NCBI GenBank assembly: GCA_013180625.2
Contig: SNVD02014772.1
Coordinates: forward strand, 186,001-250,000
DNA: 64,000 nt
Direction: 5' to 3'
DNA from: Boswellia sacra
Lineage: Eukaryota; Streptophyta; Magnoliopsida; Sapindales; Burseraceae
Shown: positions 47,726 through 59,364 of the stretch, one piece after another
Numbering within the stretch: the first letter of the stretch is position 1
Layout of the letters: every line of letters begins with the position of its first letter
Position numbers and translations under genes: made by a program
Notes under the pieces: generated by a model
Told to the model about the DNA's origin: nothing
The model's database searches: none
The model's input: only the letters and a program-made list of their open reading frames with translations

Positions 47726-50700
47726 ATGCATCCTGTAACTGACTTGACTAATAACATCATGGATCACTTTTCTCTCCAATCAAATGCCTCTGTAACTCCT
47801 AGAATGCCCCACAAGCAGCCCTTTATCATTGGTAACAACACAACACTCCTTGATATAAAAATTCCTTTTCCGTGTTTTCTTAATAATGTATGATGTTTTC
47901 GTCTCTTTTCTCAGGAGTTGCTGGTGGAACTGCCTCTGGCAAAACAACCGTTTGCAATATGATCATCTCCCAGCTCCATGATCAACGTGTTGGCCTTGTT
48001 AATCAAGTACTTTAATTTCCATTCTTTTGATTTTCTTTTTTGAGTCGATTGGAATTCATTCCTTTATTGGATCATGAAAACTTTAGCGAAATTCTGCAAA
48101 ATTGAGATGAATTTTTCCAAGGTCTCACAATTTTCATGCCTAATAGTTCTCAGCCATCTGAAGAATGATCTTTTGCTAGTCATTGTCATGGAACATGATC
48201 TCACATGTTATTTCTTACAATCTTTTATAATTGCATATGTAATGCATCGTTGCAGGATTCATTTTATCACTCTTTGACTAATGAGCAATTACGCAACGTT
48301 CATGAGTACAATTTTGACCATCCAGGTATGTATCATATCATATGCTAAGTTATTTGATTTGTGTATACAAGTATTTTTGCAGTTTCTTTGCATATTAGTT
48401 CCATTTAAAATTTATAAGTACTTCCAAAGTTTATAATCATAAATCAATAAATAATATTGTTATTGGAATCCAGATGCCTTCAATACAGAGCTGTTGCTTT
48501 CGTGCATGGAGAAATTGATACATGGGCAAGCAGTTAGCATACCCCATTATGATTTCAAGAGTCATAAAAGCACTGAAGGAGCACATCAGGTCCTGCAACC
48601 CATTTTTGGTGGGGATAGACTTATATATTTGGAAGTTATTCAAACGTTTAAAATGATTATTATTGAAGCTCAGATGTAATCACTTCGAAAAAGAGGCAAA
48701 GTTTGTTTTAGTGTCAGTTTTAGTGTCAAACATGATACATTTGGCTTCAACTTCTCAACCCTTTGCTGCTAATATGATCCTATTCTTTGAAAACTTTGCT
48801 CAGCTTTACTGTTGACATGGCGTGTATATTAGATAACTTACAGAGTTTAGAATCTAAACTATGGCCTCCAATGAAGACAATCTAGTAGTTTTGTTTCGCT
48901 GCATCATTTTGATAACTATAATTTCAATTAAAAACAGTTTTTAATGCTACTTGTTTTGCTCTATTATAGGTTAACCCCTCAGATGTATTCATTTTAGAAG
49001 GGATACTACTTCTTCATGATCCTCGTGTACGCAATCTCATGAACATGAAGATCTTTGTTGACACAGGTTTGTTCTCTGGATTTTCGTTCTTCAGGTTTTC
49101 TGTATATGGTTCTTTAGCAATTTACATGCAGAAAAAGGATGGATTATGTTTTTCACTTTAGTGCAATTGAAATTTTAATGGATAGAAGGTTTTAACTAAT
49201 TCCTATAGCTATAAGTTTGTGAAGAATATAGTCTTCTATAACCATGCTGTCTTTTTCGAATGCTTTCAAAGATTATGTCTCTAATGTAGACCTTTTTCAG
49301 CAATGCTCGGGAAATAATTTGAAGCAAAAAATGCTTACATTTTAAGATAAAATGAAAACGAGGTACTGATTCTTTTTGATGAACTTGACTTTCTACAAAC
49401 TAGCCCATCGGATCTTCCACTATTGAGACTTCCTGATTGATAATGGAGAAGTGATGGTGATAATTTCTTTATTCAAATTAGTAGAATGGACATCTCCATC
49501 CACGTATCCAAAAGTCTCTTTTGCCCACTTTGGTATGGTTAAGTATAGTTCTTTTGATAACATGAATACATGCTGACCTGTGCTATCCTTTTAATCTTGT
49601 AACCAATTTTTATTTCATATCTGGACAGTAAAGAATATTCCGTTGTACTTTTTTTTCACAAATAAAAAAAAAAAAAAGAAAAAAAACCTCATTATGATAT
49701 CTTACCCAAAAACCACCATGATAGTTTTTTCACCAGTGCAGATTCTGATGTGCGGCTTTCGCGAAGAATTCAACGTGACACTGTTGAACGAGGGAGAAAT
49801 ATTCAAGATGTGCTGGACCAGGTCAATGGACTTATTTTCCCTCTTTAAGAATAATGTCTTGTTGCTATGAGAGGCTTTTTTTTTTTTTATAGTTTTACGA
49901 GTCATTGGGGGTTGAGGTGTGGTTAGGAAGAGACTGTCTATTGCACTATGCATATGAAGAAAAGATAAAAAAATAAAAAAGTTGCAAAACCAGGAAGTTT
50001 ATATTTAGCAATAGAAACAATTTGGATGCTGAAAATTTTAATCATTACTGTCGTGCAATTAAGTCATCACTAGATGGATAATCATTATGTCCGGTCAAGG
50101 TGTGTGTGAAATCTTTTATAATGACTTAGAAGATACTAGATTTAGTACAATCATCTATTTTCCCTGGTTGTGCTGTTGTTATGGCCGGTAAACAAAGCGT
50201 GATAGAGCCTCCAAACTGCAAAGCAGATCATTTCAGAAGTTGCAAAACTAAGCTGGAAAAAGTGAACCTAAATAGATGCATTGTTCCCTTTTCTGTTCTC
50301 CACATCTGTTGTTGCATTTCTTTTGGATATCTACCATTGCACTTCTACCCACAGGGTAGTTTAGAATCTAATATTAGAACTTGGGCCTCAAAGCTTGCAA
50401 TATTTATGTGGTTGGAAAATTGGAAATTCTCATTTGCATTAATATTTCTAGATCTTAATATTAGATTCATTTTGACAGAGCATATAAAAAGGTACTTTTT
50501 ATCTTTGATAGAGAAAGCCATGAACGATACAGCATATCTTTGGAAACATAGCCCATGAGTAAGCTTCCCGTAAAAGATGCCAAAATCTATGCTCCTGGAG
50601 GTTTACTATTGATGCAAAATTCGGCAACAATGTCTTGCTATTTAAAGTGTAATATTCGGAATCACTTATATCAGAGGTGGAAAGCTTGTCCTGAGACTAT

Positions 50701-52896
50701 AAACAAATTTGATATTGATATAATTACTAGATTTTGATAGAGATGATCAAGTTCTTCTGTTGTGGCATAAATGCAAAGTCAATAATTATAGTTTCTGGTT
50801 CTTTTCTTGCTGCTATAAAGATGTATATCCGTTTCTTATATCTTGTGATCCTGTTCTTCAAAATTTGCAGTATGCTAGATTCGTAAAGCCTAGTTTTGAA
50901 GAATTTATACTGCCATCAAAAAAACATGCGGACATCATTATCCCTAGGGGGGGAGATAATGATGTTGCAATTGACTTGATAGTTCAACATATTCGTACAA
51001 AGCTTGGTCAGCACGACTTATGTAAAATATACTCAAACGTTAATGTTATTTTTTCAACATTTCAGGTATGCAATAACTTTGTCTAGTTGTATATGTTAAT
51101 CTCTTCAAATTTTCTTTTGCAATGACTGAGAATTTGGCGAAATGTCATTATCTGCAATCTATTTTTCTGCTTTAAAGAAATAAAAACTTTATGGTGTTTC
51201 CAAATTCGATCCAGCTTCGGGGTATGCACACCCTTATACGTGATGTTAGAACAACAAAGCATGACTTTGTCTTCTATGCAGACCGACTTATTCGCTTGGT
51301 AAAAAGAGCTTCATATGAACAAAAACTTTAAGGCTTAGACTAAATTATTGACTTCTTGTGGAGTCATGTGGATTTGAACTGATGTTTCAGGTTGTAGAGC
51401 ATGGTCTAGGACACCTTCCTTTCACTGAAAAACAGATCATTACTCCAACAGGTACATAATTGCCTCAATGTTTATTTTACGGAAGCATCAATCTTTAGTT
51501 ATCAGCCTCCGGCATTCATACCAATATGCCACCTGTATTTGGTCCTTGTGGAGTGTGGCAAGGTTGACAGGCAGTTCTTGCTTCATTCATAGAAGATGTT
51601 TGCTTGTTCATCTACAATGTGAACAGTACTCCGTGGTCATCTAAAATAAGTGTTTTGATTTAGTTTTCTAATAGGTTAATCTCTTATCACAGGATCAGTA
51701 TACACTGGAGTTGTTTTCTGCAAGAGTTTGTGTGGAGTCTCAGTTATTAGAAGGTATTTCCATTGTCCATTAGCATATAGATCATCACCAAGCTTTTTTG
51801 GAACCATCCGGATTGGCACTGAAAATTTAACTCATCACTTTTGCCACATCATTTGAAAGTTTAAACGAGGCAGGACTTGGCAGTCAATAAAGCAAAGTGG
51901 AATGGGGAACCTTTAATAGTCATTATTTTGAAATTTCCTGGAAAAAATTCTGCAGACTCAAAATAGAACATTAAGCAAAATTTTATCCTAATCTTGTTTT
52001 GCAACACTATACAAAAGAATTTGATGGCCTGACTGTGTGAGTAAAGCTATATGATCCGCTTAGACTGTTATAATAGATAATATGTGTTATTTCTGCTGCT
52101 ACTCTAATGTTCTTGTTTATGAATTCTTGGTAACTGATTACTCCAGTTTCCCAATATCAGTGGAGAAAGCATGGAGAATGCATTAAGGGCATGCTGTAAG
52201 GGGATAAAAATTGGTAAAATCCTCATCCATGGAGAGGGTAACAATGGCCGGCAGGTTTGTGGAGGAAGCTACGTCCCACATGCCTTTCTCTCTCTCTCTC
52301 TCTCTCATGTGATTGCTCTCAAAGAATTTCTCATTTTACTTACGACATTGTCCCTATGCGGCTTCAATTTTGCTGCAGTTGATCTATCACAAGCTACCTA
52401 CAGATATCTCAAGCCGCCAAGTCTTATTGCTTGATCCCATTCTTGCTTCAGGTTTGGGACACTAACCTTATTTCAGTTCTTCAGATAAAATAGAATGATG
52501 CTCAAATTTATGCATGATCAGGAAACTCTGCTGTCAAAGCTATATCTCTACTTCTCAGTAAGGGTGTTCCAGAATCCAACATCATCTTTCTTAACCTTAT
52601 AGCTGTAAGTCATTCCATTGTTTTGCTATCCATTTTTAAGAACTTGTTCCTGTTATTCTTTCGATTCTCCAGCTGGAATATTTATGCAGGCACCTCAAGG
52701 CATTCATGCCGTCTGTAAGAATTTTCCCAAGATAAAACTTGTGACATCGGAGATCGATGCATCGCTAGATGAACATGCTCGTGTCATTCCAGGCATGGGG
52801 GAGTTTGGGGATCGATACTTCGGCACGGATAACGAAGATAACACCCCTCTCAGCTCTCAGTCTCGCTCGCAACCAGTCTTAGGGACACCAAAATGA
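47726..52896 (+). CDS. UKL: uridine kinase-like protein, kinase + uracil phosphoribosyltransferase fusion
   Basis: Pyrimidine-salvage protein of the plant UKL group: an N-terminal uridine/cytidine kinase domain fused to a UPRT-like domain. Exons: 47726-47831, 47915-48006, 48256-48325, 48474-48589, 48970-49066, 49742-49821, 50871-51065, 51215-51298, 51391-51451, 51693-51753, 52161-52254, 52379-52451, 52522-52604, 52690-52896; 472 aa. Kinase part: P-loop GGTASGKTT (39-47), [51 protein letters not shown] part from about 253: [39 protein letters not shown], the PRPP-binding DPILASGNSA (371-380) and C-terminal [11 protein letters not shown]. The N-terminus is short (36 aa before the P-loop) with no clear transit peptide. 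In Arabidopsis the kinase half is established for this family; UPRT activity is doubtful. UKL5 is likely by gene neighbourhood, not proven. Confidence 0.94.
52287..52306. repeat. (TC)n microsatellite in a UKL intron
   Basis: Short ctctct run about 30 bp downstream of the exon 11 donor at 52255. Confidence 0.9.
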
Positions 52897-53753
52897 CTTA
52901 ATAATTTACTCTATTGTTTCTTTCAACTCACTAGGGGCAACCCCAGTTCAGATTTTAATTCATCGTCTAAGTAATTAAACGTATTAAAGGAAACAATTTT
53001 GTTCAATCCAAGTAATCTGTAAATGATCCCTCGATTTAAAAATTTGTGCAAATGCTTATCTGTCTAATTACTGAACAAAAGCCGCCCCTCCCCGCAAAGG
53101 AAATAAGCAAATAAACGCATAGGGATGCTGACATCTTACATCTTATCTTGCTCACGTTAAGATTAAGAGATCTAATTACATTTGAGAAAATGGAGATAAC
53201 GCCATAAGGGTAAAATTTCAAGGATAATGTAATTTGTAATATATGTACCAGCTTTGCAAGATTTCAATTTACAAAACAAACTCAATTAAGGGTGCGCTCT
53301 TTTATGAATCAAGTATTTTTGTTTTCAATTGAATTTAGAAATATATTATTTATTTTAAATTATTTGAATTTTGAAAAGAATATATGGTTGAGATTAAATA
53401 TAAATTACATTAAAAAATGTACAGCACAAAAAACATGTTTTGGAAACAAGAAAGAACAGAGCCTACGTGTCAACTGCAGACTAGTATCCACCAAAAAATG
53501 ATGCAAACTGAAAGAACACAATTGGGTGCTACAGTGGACAAAATCTATCAGCCAAAAATATTGAGAAACAAAAACAAAATTTCATAACTGTCTCATACAA
53601 TAGACTGAAAAAGCTGATCTATTACTATGAAAAATTTTGAGCTGGACTTGCATTCTAAAGTCCACAAATTTTCATCCTTCTAACCACAAGAAATAAACTA
53701 GATTGAATTTGCGATCAATTACTTGCAAAAAATTCTGTTCCAAATGAGAAAAA
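52897..53753. other. convergent 3' region between UKL and SURF2
   Basis: Holds the 3' UTRs of both convergent genes and AT-rich DNA between them. No gene is visible. Confidence 0.55.
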
Positions 53754-55195
53754 TTAACTTGCAGTGTTCTTCTTACTCTTCTTCTTTCTTGAGGCAAAGC
53801 TGCTTGGTCCAATTTCTATAGACAGTCTCTTTGTTCTGCAAAGGATAACAAAATTGTAAGAAGTGCTTGAACAACAAAATACTACAGGAATGCAAAGAGA
53901 AGCGAAGTCTAAAATAAAAAACCAATGATTAAAAACAAGACAGTGGGAGGTAGCACACCTTGTAGAAAGCTCTTCTGATTCATTGCTACCATCTTCAACT
54001 GCACCATCTAATGTAAAAACAATAGTCAGAAGAAAATCAAACAACTGGAAATCTTCCAAAACTGATTCAGTTGCAGATGAGACAGAACAGTTTCAAAGTA
54101 AAATAGTAAAAATACTCAACTTCAGCAAGCTTGGTCCAAGTTAAATCAAGTTAAACAGAATTTGCTTCAAAAGACTGTAGAAGAAACTAGTGGGTCCCTA
54201 TATTTAACTTTGCCCATTATGATCATTTCAATTCCCATAATGTAAAATATTATTCATTATCCATCTTTCAGTATATGCGACAAACAGAAGACACAAGGAA
54301 CAGGATTTCATCACAATGCATATTCAACTTCAAATGTTATGTTTTTAAACCAACAAATGGAGATAGACGAAGAATCTATGTTCACTTTTACATTACAAGC
54401 CTCAATCCATTTATGCTTCTTTTTTTCTTCTCTCTCTCTTTTTTTTTTATTATTATTATTCTTACATATGGCAGATCTCTGGCCATCATTAATTTCCAAG
54501 AAAGAGTATATTTATCATTCCCAACTTCTTGACTATTTGTTCTCAAGCAATTATTAAAAAAAAAAAAAAAGAAGTACATAATATAAACACTTAGTTCTTA
54601 GTACAAAATAGAATATTTTTAGTCCAGGAACAGAGGCCACACACCTGTCCCATTTTCTTCATCACTTCCCTGCCCTGTATCTGAACCTGATCCCCATCGA
54701 TCTCCTCCCTCGTCAAAGTCCCAACGTTCTCCAACCGGAGGCATCCAAAAGTCAGCTTCTTCCGAGTCACTCTCCTTTTCAGAAGACTCCCTTATTTCAG
54801 AGATAATTTCTTCGCCCTCTTTCCCCTTCTTTTTCTTCTTCTTCTTACTGACACCATCGCTGCCTGGCTTTGATTCTTCTTTTACTTTTGCTCCATTTGG
54901 TTGTAGTTTTTCTGTTTCCTTTTGCTCTGTTCACAGCCATTTGCATTTCAAATTTAGTTCAACAATCGTGTACCCTTCAAATGCAGAAACATATGGATTG
55001 AGAGAGAGAACAAGCTTTTCAAATTGGACATCAACTTCTAGATATTTTAAAAAATAAGAACCAAATAACTAAAAGGCAACACTAACCTAGCTTGTTAAGG
55101 AACCTTTTCCCATTGATATGCTTCCAGATATGTTCTTCGCTCTTGTTAACGGTATCACCCGTTAGCTTACATATCAACTTAGCACTGAGTAAAAA

Positions 55196-55255
<60 letters not shown>

Positions 55256-55872
55256 GATGCCAACATAAATTACCTTAAATAAACAACCACAAAAATTCTA
55301 ATGGGTGCAGGGGCTTTTTTTCCCCCCCCCCCAACTTAAAGCTAGAATCCCAATCATTGAATGTTTACAATCTAAAGTAACAGAATTTTCACATAAAGAA
55401 TCAGAAAAATAAATAAATAAATAAATAAAATTTTGCAACAAAAAACAATTACTTTTATTTTAATTTCTCATAAATGGATTGAAACAGTTTAAAAGCTTAA
55501 ATTTTTGATAATTTCTCGAACTGGGCATTCAAAACATAGAACTAAAATATGCTCTCTCTATATATATAAACACAAATATAAAAACCCTAAACGATAATTG
55601 AAGTATTACCGGTTGAGCGGGTCTTGCTTGAACATGTTAAGAGGGGGTTTATTGTGAGACACAGCGAAGTCGACGAGACCCAAACGACATCGTTTGGACT
55701 GAGAATACGAGTCCTTGTCTTTGAGTAGCATCTCGTGGCCTGTCTCCACACACTTGAGTCTGCCATTTTCCAGCTCCGTGAAACTCGGTGGGCCCAGCAG
55801 GTTCTTCCCTTCGAGCCCTCCCTTTTTCTCTTCTTTGCCTGAATCCATGGCAGCTTCTGCTACAGCCTCCAT
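53754..55872 (-). CDS. SURF2: Surfeit locus protein 2 (SURF2) homologue
   Basis: Conserved eukaryotic protein, reported as nucleolar in animals where it binds the 5S RNP; its role in plants is little known. Exons: 55610-55872, 55087-55184, 54645-54926, 53959-54007, 53754-53835; 257 aa, close to the human protein's length. The conserved core is at residues 30-120: GRLKCVETGHEMLL, SQSKRCRLGLVDFAVSHNKP, PLNMFKQDPLNRAKLICKLT, NKSEEHIWKHINGKRFLNKL. The C-terminal half is low-complexity: a polylysine run (KKKKKKKGKEGEE), then acidic/serine stretches around the conserved ADFWMPPVGERWDFDEGGDR, and a basic tail. Alternative starts are possible at M1 or M9 (MDSGKEE). A second initiator would not change the core. 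The gene converges with UKL and is divergent from the GDSL gene, with about 1 kb between. Confidence 0.94.
55193..55252. repeat. A run and (GA)n microsatellite in SURF2 intron 1
   Basis: A-rich run followed by about 23 ga units, 10-70 bp upstream (in + coordinates, to the right) of the exon 2 acceptor at 55185. On the minus (coding) strand it reads as (TC)n then T-run, i.e. an extended polypyrimidine tract before the 3' splice site. Confidence 0.95.
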
Positions 55873-56851
55873 CGGGAAAGAAGAGCAGCGCAGTTTAGTA
55901 GAAGTATTTGTCTCAGCCAGCCAAATTCGAAGAGAGCTAAAACGATGTCGTTGTTTATGATTTATTCCGCTAGGGATTTATTCATTTTATTAAGAAGTCA
56001 TTTAAGATGGGGGAATTTCTTCACCCCTTGACTGTTGGGAAAGATCACTATACACCCTATAACTTTGGAAAATATACAGTAACCTCCTATAAAGTCTGTT
56101 AAGTGCCGGTACGATAAACGTTAATATAATTGGTACGGAATTTTAACATAAGAAAAATAAAAAATAAAAAATCAGGTGAGACTGAACGGTGAATTGAGTG
56201 TTTTTTTGCTGTCGAGACTTCTGTTATTTGTGTTGTATTGTATCCAATTCCATTGATTGAGGGAAGACAGACAACTGCAGGTCCACATTGATCTTTTACT
56301 TTCAGCATTCCAATGTAACAATGACTTTGGGACACATCACCGACTGCACTTTTAAGATACTTCATCACACCCACTTGATCCTCATCGGACGGTGCTCACC
56401 CTGCCACACATGGACAAATGATGACCCTTGCATTTATATTATGCTCCATTTTTAGTCACTGCCAACTGCACTCTTGGCCACCACATCAATTTATCTCCTA
56501 CATCATAATTTCTTGAAATTAAAATTTATCCATTCAAACCCCACAATGATTTTCCAACTCCAGAAGCTACCGACTCATGTTATTCACTCTAGAAGAATAG
56601 TATTATCGTAACGATAGTAAATACGTTTTGTTTGTAATATTAATTGATAATTTCTGAAAGATGTTAAAAAGTATTGTATCGATGTCAGAGAGTTTCACGA
56701 CAGTGCCTAACTCACTGTGAAAAGTGGCAGATAGATTGGACAAAGAGCACATGATATTGATGAATATGTTACATATGTTTCCATATAAGATGATAAATAA
56801 CCTTACATGCCCAAGTACACTCTGGGTGAGTGGGTCTATATATAGCGGTAA
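55873..56851. other. divergent intergenic region, possible transposon end
   Basis: Shared upstream region of SURF2 (-) and the GDSL gene (+). 56007-56130 (gggggaatttcttcacccct, then cctataaagtctgttaag) looks like one end of a plant TIR element, but no partner end was found. The minus frame 56099-56374 is not recognised. Confidence 0.45.
56837..56844 (+). promoter_or_regulatory. TATA box of the GDSL gene
   Basis: tatatata lies only 8 bp before the first in-frame ATG (56852) but 35 bp before the next in-frame ATG (56879). With the usual 25-35 bp spacing, transcription would start near 56868-56875, so the second ATG is the better start. Confidence 0.6.
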
Positions 56852-56878
56852 ATGATGGACACTCGTGCAAGGCTGAGA

Positions 56879-58408
56879 ATGGAGCGTTGGAGAGCATTGG
56901 CTGCTGGGTTTCTGGTCTTGTGCTTATGGAGCTTGCTTTCAAGTGCTGCTAATTTACCACCCTGTGAGTTTCCTGCTATTTACAACTTTGGGGACTCAAA
57001 TTCAGATACTGGAGGGATATCAGCTGCCTTTGAGCCAATTCGGGCACCCTATGGGGAGGGTTTCTTCCACAAACCAGCTGGTAGAGACAGCGATGGCCGC
57101 CTAATCATAGACTTCATAGGTAAGAACAAGTTGCATATCTTTTATTTTACGTTTTGCTGGAAAATAGCTAGAGTGAGAATATATTGAAAATCCCATTTCG
57201 TTTTCTGCAGCTGAGAGTCTGAAATTGCCGTATTTGAGTGCATACTTGAACTCACTAGGAGCAAATTTTCGACATGGTGCCAACTTTGCCACGGGAGGAT
57301 CAACCATCAGAAGGCAAAACGAAACTATTTTTGAGTATGGGATAAGTCCTTTCTCTCTTGATATGCAGATTGTGCAGTTTGACCAATTCAAAGCACGCAC
57401 CAAGGATCTCTATGTTGAAGGTTAATTTTTATAGCTTAATCTTTATGTTGAATGCCCATCAGGGTTTGATCGCTTTTTTCACTTTATGTATGTTACATAA
57501 TACTGTGTCTGTGTGAAATGTGTTGCTCAGCCAAGACTGATTCAGATAGAGACAAGCTCCCAAGACAAGAGGACTTTGCGAAGGCTCTTTATACGTTTGA
57601 TATTGGACAAAATGATCTTTCTGTTGGGTTTCGAAAGCTGAGTTCCGATCAGCTTCTTGCAGCAATGCCAGATATCATTAACCAGTTAGCTTCAGCTGTA
57701 AAAGTAAGTTTTAACAAATATACATCTCTGTTAATTACTTGATCAATCTAGAACAATTTTAACTCTGTAATTAAACCATGTCTAATTCATTTTCAGAATA
57801 TACATGAACAAGGAGGGAGGGCATTTTGGATTCATAATACAGGGCCAATCGGGTGCTTGCCTGTGCAACTATTTTACAACAAAAATCCCCCACCAGGCTA
57901 TCTTGATGAGTATGGCTGTGTCAAGGCTCAAAATGACATGGCTATAGAGTTCAACAAACAGCTTAAAGAAAGAGTGATCAAACTAAGAGCAGAACTCCTG
58001 GATGCTGCAATCACATACGTTGATGTCTATGCTGGAAAGTATGGATTGATAAGTGAAGCGAAAAAATTAGGTAATCGTTCTCATAATGATCACTTAACAC
58101 ATTTCTGTAATTCATGTTAGCTATTGTGTGTGCGCGCTTAATTAAGCATATTTTGTGCAGGGTATGCTGATCCCTTAAAGGTATGCTGTGGATACCACGA
58201 AAATTATGACCATATTTGGTGTGGAAACAAGGGAATAGTTAACAAAACTGAAGTTTATGGTGCGTCTTGTAAAGACACTTCAAAGTTTATAAGCTGGGAT
58301 GGTGTACACTATACTCAGGCTGCAAATCAATGGGTTGCTAATCATACTCATTACGGCTCACTGACGGATCCACCAACTCCAATCATCCACGCATGTCATA
58401 GGCAGTGA
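56879..58408 (+). CDS. secreted GDSL esterase/lipase
   Basis: SGNH/GDSL-family serine hydrolase, probably secreted to the apoplast; the substrate is unknown (acyl esters or acetylated wall polymers in relatives). Exons: 56879-57119, 57211-57420, 57531-57703, 57797-58070, 58161-58408; 381 aa. The signal peptide is about residues 1-23 (LAAGFLVLCLWSLLSSA). Block I NFGDSNSDTGG holds catalytic Ser40; block II is GANFATGGST with the oxyanion Gly; block III DIGQNDL has the Asn; block V WDGVHYT supplies Asp346 and His349. The chosen start is the second in-frame ATG because of the TATA position; the first (56852, MMDTRARLR...) would add 9 residues. Similar to the At5g14450/At3g26430 group. Short uncharacteristic C-terminus (HACHRQ). 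Confidence 0.93.
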
Positions 58409-59364
58409 GAATTGGTGATCACTGTCATGGTACGTGCTTAGAGAAAAATTTAAGTGGAAACTTCAAGGATTAGTAGCACAAGAGATCTCTGGAATGTACA
58501 TCTTTGAAATGATGTGCAGGTTTTGATTGTATGCAATCGATGTTGAGATTGATAATTGTATGACTTGAGAACTTAAATTGCTATGATAATAAGTAAATCC
58601 TTGAGAACTTTATCTGTTTTCCCGATTGCGAGTTTTACCATGCTTGTTTGAGATTATTATAATCGGCTGAAACTGAAGTCCGTTTTCTTCCGAGAGCTAA
58701 CGCCGAATGGCGTTGCTTTATGCCTTAAAATCAAATATTTTGACTCTTTATAGCCTAATTTTAGCACGCTAAAGTCCAGAACAAGTTGAAATGTTCAGGT
58801 GCTACCAAAGGGGCATGATCGATGAGAGCTGAAGAAGCCTAAGCCCAAGTCTTCTTTCTCTTGCCCCAACTAAACGCCGTAAAAACAGACCTTTTCAGGC
58901 CTCCTCTGCTCCAACTATTACGACTGATTGCCAAAGGGAATAAAGAACTACACCATGACTAATTGATTATGACAAAAACATTGCACAGAAACAAATTTTC
59001 AACAAAAGAAAGGTCTAATAATGTAATAAATATGTCAAATTATGAGAGTCACTAGAGCCGCTATGAAAATTAACACGAAAGATTTTTTTAAGATTATATT
59101 CTCTAAATATGTAATGCAGCTTGCCTTAGCAATCACCTCACAGGGAGGGTGAAATGCAAGCACCCGAGGCTTTACATAGCGAGTTAGAAGAAGTACTACT
59201 TTTCCCTGATAAATAAGGACTATATAGCACAAAATTAACAGAGGTCCGAATTACTAATCCTACAATTACATATTAGAAATATAACAAAGAGTACGTTAAG
59301 GGTTTAGACTACGATCGAACTACACACCAACTAGTAATTTATACACAATTATGAACAATGAGAT
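58409..59364. other. convergent 3' region between the GDSL and SGF29 genes
   Basis: Contains the 3' UTRs of both genes. The minus frame 59035-59232 lies in the likely SGF29 3' flank and resembles no protein. No other gene. Confidence 0.55.
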
